Below, one piece after another: positions 1-6,392 of a stretch of DNA of 10,245 nt. The position numbers and the translations under genes are program-made. Position 1 is the stretch's first letter. Each line of letters starts with the position of its first letter. This DNA comes from JBJKRF01 sp046704785 (GTDB lineage Bacteria; Chloroflexota; Anaerolineae; Anaerolineales; Villigracilaceae), in NCBI GenBank assembly GCA_046704785.1, contig JBJKRF010000129.1, forward strand, positions 1 through 10,245. Direction: 5' to 3'. The notes beneath the pieces are model-generated. The model saw nothing but the letters and a program-made list of their open reading frames with translations, made no database searches and was not told where the DNA came from.

Positions 1-48
1 TTTTTTAAAATCCTGATTTTGGGCAAAGTGGGTATAAAAACTCTTTTT

Positions 49-86
49 GGGGGGGGGGGGGCCCCGCCCCGCCCCCCCCACACCCC
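49..86. repeat. Low-complexity G-run followed by C-rich tract
   Basis: A run of 13 G (49-61) is followed directly by C blocks broken by single G (62-65, 67-70, 72-79) and then CACCCC. The two halves are complementary and could fold on themselves. Nothing around it looks coding on either strand. It could be a real G-rich element, but poly-G read ends or a collapsed assembly join look just as likely. The rest of 1-256 holds no recognisable gene. Confidence 0.7.
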
Positions 87-224
87 TAACTCTATTCAGC
101 GCCACGTAAAATCTTAGAGGATCATAAAGGCAAGACTCCCAACCATGAGCCACGCAACTTCCGTCCTCTTTCTTTATTACAATTCTGATAAGGGGATGTC
201 AACTGCTTGCAAAGTAGGGGGCGA

Positions 225-230
225 TACAAT
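225..230 (+). promoter_or_regulatory. Weak -10 candidate (TACAAT) before the membrane-protein gene
   Basis: TACAAT matches the -10 consensus at five of six positions and lies 26 bases before the ATG at 257. No convincing -35 is present at 16-18 bases: the nearest TTGCAA (207-212) is only 12 bases away. The downstream Shine-Dalgarno AAAAGGAG (244-251) is good. The promoter call is tentative. Confidence 0.25.
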
Positions 231-256
231 AAAGCTACACGACAAAAGGAGTCATT

Positions 257-916
257 ATGACGCGAAAGCCCTTGGAAATCATTAGCGGGCTGGCGGTCTT
301 CCTGGTGTTTTGGGTATTAATCATCGGGGCGGTTCAGATCCGTCTGATGATTCCAGACCCTGTGATCGCCTGGCTCAGTCGTAGTCCGAATCCTATTCAA
401 GCACTGATCGCCTTTTCCGCCTTGTTAAGCAGCATCATCGTCGGGGCAATCCGCCTGGGAATCGAACTGGGCCCACTGAAGGGACTGGGCAGTTCCAGCC
501 AGTTGCGCACCTACCTCACCGGCTTGCCAATGTGGGCCATTGCAATCGTCTTTGCCATCTCCCTGGGGTTTCTGATTCTCGTGCCCACCTGCCAACCGCC
601 CGTCTCGGTGAACTTTCTCGTAAACAATGGACAACAGACTCAACAGACTTTGATGCCGTTGGACACCCTGGAGGTCAAACCCGGAGAACAAGACTCCCTG
701 AAGGTGACTTCGACCGACCAGGGCGACTACTTTTTTTGCCAGTGGCAATATGCGGGTAGCGCATTTGACTCGATGGGAGCAACCAGCGGAGCTTGCGCGA
801 TCAATGTTCAATTTGCCAACCAACCGGGAGATGGGTTCCTCACGGTCATGGTGCGTCAAAATCTATGCACCCAAAGTGCAGTCTTTCCACTGCATGTGCA
901 GGTGAAAAACCCATAG
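257..916 (+). CDS. Membrane protein, three helices plus cysteine-bearing extracytoplasmic domain
   Basis: I do not recognise a named family. The 219-residue protein has three hydrophobic helices at about residues 9-32, 46-68 and 91-110, then a hydrophilic C-terminal domain (about 111-219). The basic N-terminus (MTRK) and basic loop between helices 2 and 3 place that domain outside the membrane. The domain looks beta-rich, with cysteines at 112, 161, 180 and 204 that could form two disulfides, and it resembles an Ig-like fold in its V-K-P-G-E start and alternating pattern. The start is supported by AAAAGGAG five bases upstream. The stop lies 8 bases before the next gene, a lipoprotein whose first domain is also Ig-like, so the two are probably co-transcribed and may act together at the cell surface. 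That pairing is inference. A pure scaffold or sensor role would also fit. Confidence 0.75.
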   Translation: MTRKPLEIISGLAVFLVFWVLIIGAVQIRLMIPDPVIAWLSRSPNPIQALIAFSALLSSIIVGAIRLGIELGPLKGLGSSSQLRTYLTGLPMWAIAIVFAISLGFLILVPTCQPPVSVNFLVNNGQQTQQTLMPLDTLEVKPGEQDSLKVTSTDQGDYFFCQWQYAGSAFDSMGATSGACAINVQFANQPGDGFLTVMVRQNLCTQSAVFPLHVQVKNP

Positions 917-924
917 GGAGAAGC

Positions 925-1986
925 ATGTTCCGAAATTACGCCATCTTCTGTTCTTTTGTGGCCGTTGTTTTAAGTGCTTGCGGAACGCCAGCCTCAACCG
1001 TCGAAATTACACCATCCAACTGCGCACTCAATCCGGGTGACCAAATGACCTTTTCCATCAAAGGGGTGATCGGTTCCAACTCAACCATTCGCTGGAACAC
1101 CACCGACGGCATCATCCAGGCACAAGAAAAGGATGGGTTGGTGGCAACGTTTACGGCCCCACAGACCCCTGAGACGGTCACCATTTCTGCCGACATCAGC
1201 AACAGCCTGACGCCCACCGGGTCGGTCTCGACTAACTGCGTCATCAGCGGCCAGGGGCCAGCGACAAACCCCATTAACCCTGTCAATTCCACCAGCTCAA
1301 ACGGCTCAACCCAGGCAGCCGCCCCGTCCCATACAGCTTCGCTTGCAAACGCCTATCCCATCGCCATCAGCGAGGTGATGGGGAATCCCTGCGGTAACGA
1401 CGATTTCAAGAAATGGAACGAATACGTCGAACTGTACAACTACGGGACGGTTCCCATCGATGTGGGTGGCTGGTGGCTGGTGGATAGCGGGCCCAATAAC
1501 CGCGCAGAGCAACTGATCGCCTGGGACCAACGTTTATCGGGCGTGTCGCTCAATCAGGATGTCGTCACCAACTCGACGGTGCTGTTGCCCAAGCATTTTG
1601 CCGTCATCCTGTCGCCAATCTATACACAGGGCATTCGCCCTTACGCCATGCCCTACCAGTTTCCGAAAGGCACCGAGATCCTGACCATTGCCGAGGGTGA
1701 CCGACTTGGCGACCCCACGCTTGGCATCGTCGGCTATGGCCCAGGACGCGACGTTGTGGTGCTGTACATCGGCGGCTCGAACTCCATCCAGACGATCGTT
1801 TCAACCTATGGCAGCCCGGTGGTCGGCCCTTACCCGCAGGACATCCATGACAATCTGACCGATAATATTCCACTGGATCTGCACGAATGCTCGTCTGCCG
1901 AGCGCGTAGATCCCGCCGGGCCCGACGTGTTCAACAACTGGAAAGAGGTGAAGAACGGTTCTCCAGGCCAGGCCCCTTATCATTGA
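925..1986 (+). CDS. Lipoprotein with Ig-like domain and C-terminal lamin-tail domain (LTD)
   Basis: The start is set at the ATG preceded by AGGGAGAA. It gives a clean lipoprotein signal (MFRNYAIF, hydrophobic core, lipobox L-S-A-C with Cys19); an in-frame start at 793 would put an unrelated stretch in front of it. The mature protein has an Ig-like domain (about 26-110, with C33 and C105 placed for a disulfide), a Ser/Thr/Asn-rich linker (about 111-142) and a lamin-tail-type domain (about 143-353). LTD signs are I-S-E-V-M with E-Y-V-E-L-Y-N, then P-I-D-V-G-G-W, L-L-P with A-V-I-L, and the closing S-A-E-R-V-D-P through N-G-S-P-G-Q. LTDs are beta-sandwich domains found in many secreted bacterial proteins, often beside nucleases or surface modules; no enzyme domain is present here. 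It probably sits on the outer face of the membrane, downstream of the membrane protein ending at 916. Confidence 0.82.
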   Translation: MFRNYAIFCSFVAVVLSACGTPASTVEITPSNCALNPGDQMTFSIKGVIGSNSTIRWNTTDGIIQAQEKDGLVATFTAPQTPETVTISADISNSLTPTGSVSTNCVISGQGPATNPINPVNSTSSNGSTQAAAPSHTASLANAYPIAISEVMGNPCGNDDFKKWNEYVELYNYGTVPIDVGGWWLVDSGPNNRAEQLIAWDQRLSGVSLNQDVVTNSTVLLPKHFAVILSPIYTQGIRPYAMPYQFPKGTEILTIAEGDRLGDPTLGIVGYGPGRDVVVLYIGGSNSIQTIVSTYGSPVVGPYPQDIHDNLTDNIPLDLHECSSAERVDPAGPDVFNNWKEVKNGSPGQAPYH

Positions 1987-2022
1987 TTTAAGGAAGCACG
2001 CTGCTGTTTCTCTATTCACAAG

Positions 2023-2028
2023 TATAAT
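2023..2028 (+). promoter_or_regulatory. -10 element of a probable leaderless coaBC promoter
   Basis: A perfect TATAAT, preceded by AG, ends 6 bases before the coaBC ATG (2035). Transcription normally begins about 7 bases after the -10, so the first base of the mRNA should be at or within a base or so of the A of the start codon. No Shine-Dalgarno lies upstream, as expected for a leaderless message. The -35 region (about 2000-2006, CTGCTG) is poor. Confidence 0.6.
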
Positions 2029-2034
2029 GAACAC

Positions 2035-3246
2035 ATGCCGCTCGTTCGTGGAAAGCGCATCCTATTAGGCGTAACCGGTTCGATTGCAGCGTACAAAGCC
2101 GCCGAACTGGCCTCACGATTGACGCAGGAAGGCGCCCAGGTGGACGTGATTCTGACCACCGGTGCAGAGAAATTCGTCACAGCCCTGACCTTCCAATCGT
2201 TGACGGGCAGACAGGTTTTCAATGATGCGTCTCTATGGGGCGGGGAGGCGCACGTGCTGCACGTCGGGCTGGGGCAGGCCGCCGATTTATTGGTTGTTGC
2301 GCCCTGTACGGCCAATACGCTGGCAAAACTGGCCTACGGTAGCGCCGACAACCTGCTGACGGTGACAGCGCTGGCGGCCCACTGCCCGGTCTTGCTCGCG
2401 CCAGCCATGGACGCCGGCATGTTCGAGCACCCTGCCACGCAGGCCAACGTGCAAACCCTGGCGGCGCGCGACGTGCTCTTCGTGGGCCCGGCGGAAGGGC
2501 ACCTGGCCTCCGGGCTGGTCGGAAAGGGTCGCATGGCCGAGCCGGACGAGATTCTGGGGCATGTGCGGCTGATCCTGGCACGCGCCGGAAAGTTGGCCGG
2601 GAAACATATTGTGGTGACTGCCGGTGGTTCGCAGGAACCGCTTGACCCGGTGCGTTACTTGACCAACCGCTCGTCGGGGAAGCAGGGATACGCCCTGGCG
2701 CAGGCCGCCCTGGACGCAGGCGCCAGCGTCACGCTGATTACTCATCCGACAGCGCTAACGCTGCCGGTGGGTGCGCAGGTGATCGAGGTCGGTACGGTAC
2801 AGGAGATGTTGGAGGCTGTGCTCCACGCCTGTGAAAACGCCGACGGTCTGTTGATGGCGGCAGCCGTTGCAGATTTTCGAGTGAAACAGGTCGCAGAGCA
2901 CAAGTTGAAGAAACGGGATGGGATTCCGCAAATCGAACTCGAGGCGGCGCCTGATGTCTTGGGAGCGGTAGCAAATATACGGGGCAGGTTGAAACGTCTC
3001 AAAGTTGTGGTAGGATTCGCTGCTGAAAGCCGCGATCTGATCGAGAACGCGGCTGAAAAATTATCGTCAAAGAAATTGAATCTGATCGCTGCCAACGATA
3101 TTTCTGCTTCCGATGCTGGTTTTGCCGTGGAGACCAATCGAATTACGCTGCTTTACGCAGACGGACGCCGCGAGCCTTTACCGTTGATGAGCAAACTAGA
3201 AGCAGCCGAGCTATTGATCAAACGTGTGGCGGCCCTGGCGGAGTAA
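2035..3246 (+). CDS. coaBC: Bifunctional phosphopantothenoylcysteine decarboxylase / phosphopantothenate-cysteine ligase
   Basis: CoaBC (Dfp) carries out two steps of coenzyme A synthesis in the cytoplasm: nucleotide-dependent joining of cysteine to 4'-phosphopantothenate, then FMN-dependent decarboxylation to 4'-phosphopantetheine. At 403 residues it is of normal length. The N-terminal flavoprotein half (about 5-185) shows G-S-I-A-A-Y-K (15-21), the active-site His in H-V-x-L (H76), A-P-C-T-A-N-T (89-95), P-A-M-D (123-126) and the flap ending G-K-G-R-M-A-E-P (163-170). The C-terminal ligase half (about 188-403) shows T-A-G-G-S-Q-E-P-L-D-P-V-R (195-207), N-R-S-S-G-K (211-216), A-V-A-D (277-280), K-L-K-K (290-293) and G-F-A-A-E-S. 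Odd points: P-A-M-D replaces the E. coli P-x-M-N, and the flap reads L-A-S-G where E. coli has a catalytic Cys. The metallophosphoesterase gene follows after two bases. Confidence 0.96.
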   Translation: MPLVRGKRILLGVTGSIAAYKAAELASRLTQEGAQVDVILTTGAEKFVTALTFQSLTGRQVFNDASLWGGEAHVLHVGLGQAADLLVVAPCTANTLAKLAYGSADNLLTVTALAAHCPVLLAPAMDAGMFEHPATQANVQTLAARDVLFVGPAEGHLASGLVGKGRMAEPDEILGHVRLILARAGKLAGKHIVVTAGGSQEPLDPVRYLTNRSSGKQGYALAQAALDAGASVTLITHPTALTLPVGAQVIEVGTVQEMLEAVLHACENADGLLMAAAVADFRVKQVAEHKLKKRDGIPQIELEAAPDVLGAVANIRGRLKRLKVVVGFAAESRDLIENAAEKLSSKKLNLIAANDISASDAGFAVETNRITLLYADGRREPLPLMSKLEAAELLIKRVAALAE

Positions 3247-3248
3247 TC

Positions 3249-3980
3249 ATGCGCATTCTTGTTATCTCTGATATCCACGCAAACCTGGTTGCGCTCGAGG
3301 CCGTATTGAGCGACGCCGGAAACGTTGACCAAATCTGGTGTCTGGGCGATATGGTCGGTTACGGCCCGGACCCGAACGGTGTTGTGGAGCGCCTGCGTGC
3401 GCTGCCCAACCTGACTTGTATCCTTGGAAATCACGACGTGGCCGTTTTGGGCGAAATGAATTTCGCCGTTTTCAACACCGAGGCGCGCAAATCGCTCGTC
3501 TGGCAACAGGATACGATCACCCCTGAGAATCTGGTCTTTTTGCGTGATCTGCCGCAGGAAACCCTGGTCAAGGAGAAGGTCTCCCTGGCGCACGGCAGTC
3601 CACGCGACCCGGTGTGGGAATATGTGCTCAATACACTCGTGGCACGGCTTAACTTCGAGGCTTTCACCACGCCATATTGTTTTGTGGGACATTCCCACAT
3701 CCAATGCATGTTCCAACTGGATTTGGAGAAAGACCGTGTCTCGTCAGAGATTCCACGCGTTGGCGAGACGCTCACCCTGACCCCACGCGCTATCCTGAAT
3801 CCCGGATCGGTGGGCCAACCTCGTGACCGCGACCCACGCGCGGCGTATGCCATTTTCGACAACGAGGCGAACACCTGGGAACCTTGTCGCGTGTTCTACG
3901 ACATCGCCAGCGTTCAGGCGCAAATCCGTGCGGCGGGATTGCCTGAGAAACATGCCATGCGGTTGTCGGAAGGCTGGTAG
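3249..3980 (+). CDS. Calcineurin-like metallophosphoesterase (YfcE/MJ0936-like)
   Basis: A 243-residue cytoplasmic phosphoesterase with all the metal-binding motifs of the family: D8-x-H10, G-D34, G-N61-H62-D63, H115 (A-H-G-S-P) and G-H148-S-H150. These normally hold two divalent metals that cleave phosphomono- or diesters. The G-D-M-V-G-Y-G-P-D-P-N stretch (33-43) and the late I-L-N-P-G-S-V-G-Q-P-R-D (182-193) are typical of the predicted-phosphodiesterase group related to YfcE and MJ0936. The substrate cannot be read from the sequence. The ATG lies two bases after the coaBC stop, and the GGAG Shine-Dalgarno lies within the last coaBC codons, so translation is probably coupled to coaBC and both use the same message. 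A role linked to CoA or nucleotide turnover is possible but only inferred from position. Confidence 0.9.
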   Translation: MRILVISDIHANLVALEAVLSDAGNVDQIWCLGDMVGYGPDPNGVVERLRALPNLTCILGNHDVAVLGEMNFAVFNTEARKSLVWQQDTITPENLVFLRDLPQETLVKEKVSLAHGSPRDPVWEYVLNTLVARLNFEAFTTPYCFVGHSHIQCMFQLDLEKDRVSSEIPRVGETLTLTPRAILNPGSVGQPRDRDPRAAYAIFDNEANTWEPCRVFYDIASVQAQIRAAGLPEKHAMRLSEGW

Positions 3981-4086
3981 GTTTCGTTTTCTCGCTACCC
4001 AAAAATTCGCTAGCTGGAACAATTTATCGGTATCGTGCGTCTCTGGGGGGAGATTACCTTTCACATTAACAGAAACGAGGAGATTT

Positions 4087-5046
4087 ATGAAACGCACCTT
4101 ACTTGCCCTCTTCATTTTTACATTCCTCTTGGCTGCTTGTGGAACACCTGCTCCCACGCCCGTCTCCAATCTGACAGCGCGTTCCGCCAACAGCGGCGGC
4201 GCGCCACCGGTTGAGGCACCCGTCATGCAGCAACCTGCCAGCCCCGCCTTTTCGAGCGAATCACAAGCTACCGATTCATCGAGCGTGGGAACGGCTTCAG
4301 GGAGCCAGCAAACGGTAGATACCCGCATCGTCATCAAAAACGCCAACCTGACCCTCGTGGTCAAAACTCCGGATACCAGCCTGAACGCCATTGCCAAAAT
4401 GGCGGAGGGCATGGGTGGATACGTCGTCTCGTCCAACCTGGATTCGACGTACACATCCAATGGAGACAAGGTGCCCAGCGGCTCGATCGTCATTCGTGTG
4501 CCGGCCGACAAACTGGACACGGCTATCGAGCAGATCGAGGCCGGCGCAATCGAGGTGCAATCCGAGTCACGTTCGGGCCAGGACGTGACCAAGGACTACA
4601 TCGACCTGCAATCCCGTTTACAAAACCTGGAAGTGGCCCAGAAGCAACTGAACCAGATCATGCAGCAGGCAACCAAAACACAAGATGTGTTGGCCGTTTA
4701 CCAACAACTCGTTTCGACCAACGAGCAGATTGAAGTGCTCAAAGGACAGATCAAATACTACGATGAATCGGCTGCTTTTTCGGCCATTACTATCCAGTTG
4801 ACGGCTGAGTCAAGCCTGCAACCTATTGAGGTGGGGGGCTGGAAACCACAAGGTGTGGCGCGCGATGCGCTCCAGGCACTGATCAATTTCTTTCAAGGCT
4901 TCGGCAGTTTCCTGATCTGGCTGGTCCTCTTTATCATTCCGGTAAGCGCCGTTCTGATTGTTCTGCTGGCGCTGGTTTGGCGCTTGCTGCGCTGGTTCTG
5001 GCGCAAGGTTTTCCCCAAGAAGTCGCCGCCCGAGGCAACGAGTTAA
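4087..5046 (+). CDS. DUF4349 lipoprotein with C-terminal membrane helix
   Basis: The start at 4087 is chosen for GAGGAG four bases upstream and for the lipoprotein signal it opens (MKRTLLALF, lipobox L-A-A-C, Cys18); the in-frame extension upstream runs through the previous gene. After the lipidated Cys comes a Pro/Ser/Ala-rich linker (about 19-76). The DUF4349 domain (about 78-240) follows, with I-K-N-A-N-L-T-L, G-G-Y-V-V-S-S, I-R-V-P-A-D-K-L-D, S-G-Q-D-V-T-K-D-Y-I-D-L and an amphipathic, probably coiled-coil stretch (about 174-225). A hydrophobic helix (about 274-302) and a basic tail (R-W-F-W-R-K) finish the 319-residue protein, so it would be anchored at both ends. DUF4349 has no firmly assigned function; an envelope role is likely. 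A 106-base gap separates it from the metallophosphoesterase gene, and rsmG follows after an inverted repeat. Confidence 0.88.
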   Translation: MKRTLLALFIFTFLLAACGTPAPTPVSNLTARSANSGGAPPVEAPVMQQPASPAFSSESQATDSSSVGTASGSQQTVDTRIVIKNANLTLVVKTPDTSLNAIAKMAEGMGGYVVSSNLDSTYTSNGDKVPSGSIVIRVPADKLDTAIEQIEAGAIEVQSESRSGQDVTKDYIDLQSRLQNLEVAQKQLNQIMQQATKTQDVLAVYQQLVSTNEQIEVLKGQIKYYDESAAFSAITIQLTAESSLQPIEVGGWKPQGVARDALQALINFFQGFGSFLIWLVLFIIPVSAVLIVLLALVWRLLRWFWRKVFPKKSPPEATS

Positions 5047-5075
5047 AACGAAGTCGCGAGATAGAGTCCCGATTT

Positions 5076-5118
5076 TACTAGCGAGCCACACACCTGAAAG
5101 ATGCGTGGCTCGCTAGTA
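5076..5118. repeat. 14-bp perfect inverted repeat between the DUF4349 gene and rsmG
   Basis: The arm TACTAGCGAGCCAC (5076-5089) is exactly complementary to GTGGCTCGCTAGTA (5105-5118), with a 15-base loop. It lies 30 bases after the DUF4349 stop and 22 bases before the rsmG -10. No T-run follows on either strand, so it is not a textbook intrinsic terminator. It could still stop transcription or protect the 3' end of the upstream message. The right arm reaches the place where the rsmG -35 should be, so it could instead be an operator. Confidence 0.75.
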
Positions 5119-5140
5119 GCAACAAATGCCGCAGAGCCAG

Positions 5141-5146
5141 TATAAT
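5141..5146 (+). promoter_or_regulatory. -10 element of a probable leaderless rsmG promoter
   Basis: A perfect TATAAT, again preceded by AG, ends 7 bases before the rsmG ATG at 5154. The expected transcription start therefore falls on the start codon itself. No Shine-Dalgarno is present. The -35 region (about 5117-5123) is weak and overlaps the end of the inverted repeat arm. Confidence 0.6.
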
Positions 5147-5153
5147 CGAAATA

Positions 5154-5885
5154 ATGGACAAACTTATCCACGACGCGCAAGAGCTTTTCGGCGTTCATCT
5201 GATCGGACGCCAAATTATCGCATTGGTCAATTATGAGCGCGAACTGTTAGCGTGGAATGAGAAATTCAATCTGACGGCCATCCGCGACGCCGAAGGGATT
5301 CGCACCAAACACTTTCTGGATTCATTTTCTTGTGTGTTGGCCTGGAAAGGCAACCCGCCGATGAAGCTGATCGACGTTGGCACGGGTGCGGGCTTTCCGG
5401 GCATCCCGCTCAAGATTCTCTACCCGTCCATGCAGTTGACCCTGGTCGAGTCGGTGGGGAAAAAGGCCAAATTTTGCCGGCATATCGTCGAGACGCTTGG
5501 CCTGGAGAACGTGGAGGTACTGACCGTGCGCGCCGAACAGGTGGGCCAGGTGCCAGAACAGCGCGAAAAATACGATTGGGCCGTAGCGCGCGCCGTGGCA
5601 AAGCTGCCGGTTTTAGCCGAATTCCTGTTGCCGCTGGTCAAGGTCGGGGGGGTGATGCTGGCTCAAAAAGGGGAAAACGGCCCAGCAGAGGTGCAGGCCG
5701 CCGAAGGGGCGATCAAGCTTCTGGGCGGACGCGTCCGCCAGTTGGTCAACGTCAAGCTGCCGGGGGTGGCCGATGAACGCTATTTGGTGATTACCGACAA
5801 GGTGGCCGCCACGCCGCCCACCTATCCACGCAAGACGGGGATTCCGGCCAAGCAGCCGCTGTCCAGTGAGAACGCCAAAAAATAG
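5154..5885 (+). CDS. rsmG: 16S rRNA (guanine527-N7)-methyltransferase RsmG/GidB
   Basis: RsmG transfers a methyl group from S-adenosylmethionine to N7 of G527 in 16S rRNA; loss of the E. coli and Mycobacterium enzymes gives low-level streptomycin resistance. The 243-residue protein carries the family signature: W-N-E-K-F-N-L-T-A-I (34-43), H-F-L-D-S (53-57), the AdoMet-binding loop I-D-V-G-T-G-A-G-F-P-G-I-P (73-85), V-E-S-V-G-K-K (98-104), R-A-E-Q (126-129), V-A-R-A-V-A-K-L (144-151), Q-K-G (171-173) and the closing Y-P-R-K-x-G-I-P (224-231). The length is normal. The ATG is chosen because it opens the conserved reading frame and sits where a leaderless transcript from the TATAAT at 5141 would begin. 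The gene meets the GNAT gene tail to tail with only 10 bases between stops. No gidA, parA or parB neighbour is visible, unlike in many bacteria. Confidence 0.96.
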   Translation: MDKLIHDAQELFGVHLIGRQIIALVNYERELLAWNEKFNLTAIRDAEGIRTKHFLDSFSCVLAWKGNPPMKLIDVGTGAGFPGIPLKILYPSMQLTLVESVGKKAKFCRHIVETLGLENVEVLTVRAEQVGQVPEQREKYDWAVARAVAKLPVLAEFLLPLVKVGGVMLAQKGENGPAEVQAAEGAIKLLGGRVRQLVNVKLPGVADERYLVITDKVAATPPTYPRKTGIPAKQPLSSENAKK

Positions 5886-5895
5886 CCACCGCCAG

Positions 5896-6357
5896 TCAAG
5901 ACAGTCCAACGATGTTCTTGACAAAGCATACGCTGTTGTCGACTCCAGCGTATTGCCCGTAGTTTGGAATGAGTTGGTAGCCATTCTTTTTATAAAGCGC
6001 TATCGCTTCCGGTTGTTTTTTCCCAGTCGCCAAGATACATTTTTCGTAGGATAATTCAGTTGCCCAGGTTTCCAACTCATTAAGAACCTGGCTGGCAATC
6101 CCCCTGCCGCTGCAATCAGGCAAGGTATACATTCGTTTGACTTCCATGGTGGCCGGCTCGTATTCTTTCATGGCGCCGCAACCTACGGGGGTGTCATTTT
6201 CATAGGCAACGACTACATATTTTATTCTGTCAATTTTATTGAATTGTACGTAGAAAGAATGCTCTTTCCCGTCTCTTTCCGCCAGGTCGGCGTCGAGACA
6301 TTTTACGAGCTGAACAAAATCCGGGTTGGCTGAATCGGCCCTTATTATTTTTATCAT
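5896..6357 (-). CDS. GNAT-family N-acetyltransferase
   Basis: A 153-residue acetyl-CoA-dependent acetyltransferase. The core runs from V-V-V-A-Y (48-52) with V-G-C-G-A (58-62), through M-E-V-K-R-M-Y (71-77) to the acetyl-CoA loop C-S-G-R-G-I-A (82-88), then the late A-L-Y-K-K-N-G-Y (120-127) and I-P-N-Y-G-Q-Y (130-136). From memory, the wording (for example L-D-A-D-L-A-E-R-D-G near the start) is close to GNATs common in Bacteroidota. The substrate is unknown. The ATG at 6357 is preferred over an in-frame TTG at 6378 because M-I-K-I-I-R fits the family start; neither has a clear Shine-Dalgarno. It follows the O-methyltransferase by 35 bases on the same strand and is probably co-transcribed. 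A hand count over 5941-6360 gives about 46% GC, against about 62% in one 60-base line of rsmG, suggesting transfer. Confidence 0.9.
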   Translation of the reverse strand: MIKIIRADSANPDFVQLVKCLDADLAERDGKEHSFYVQFNKIDRIKYVVVAYENDTPVGCGAMKEYEPATMEVKRMYTLPDCSGRGIASQVLNELETWATELSYEKCILATGKKQPEAIALYKKNGYQLIPNYGQYAGVDNSVCFVKNIVGLS

Positions 6358-6392
6358 TCGATGTCGCCGTAACGGCAAATCAAATAGCGCGG

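Noticed and set aside
207..230. TTGCAA and TACAAT as a full promoter
   Set aside because: The spacer is only 12 bases, too short for a normal sigma-70 promoter, so only the -10 box is kept as a weak candidate.
793..924. In-frame upstream extension of the LTD lipoprotein gene
   Set aside because: It overlaps the membrane-protein gene and would bury the lipoprotein signal that starts at 925 behind 44 unrelated residues; 925 also has AGGGAGAA.
2219..2745. Minus-strand open frames of 120 and 152 codons
   Set aside because: Both are shadows of coaBC in GC-rich sequence, with Ala/Arg/Pro-biased translations and no motifs.
3823..4086. In-frame upstream extension of the DUF4349 gene
   Set aside because: It runs through the metallophosphoesterase gene and hides the signal peptide; GAGGAG places the start at 4087.
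5330..5776. 148-codon plus-strand open frame within rsmG
   Set aside because: It is a frame shadow of rsmG, whose own frame carries every family motif.
6366..6376. GCCGTAACGGC palindrome upstream of the GNAT gene
   Set aside because: Its four-base arms are too short to separate from chance.
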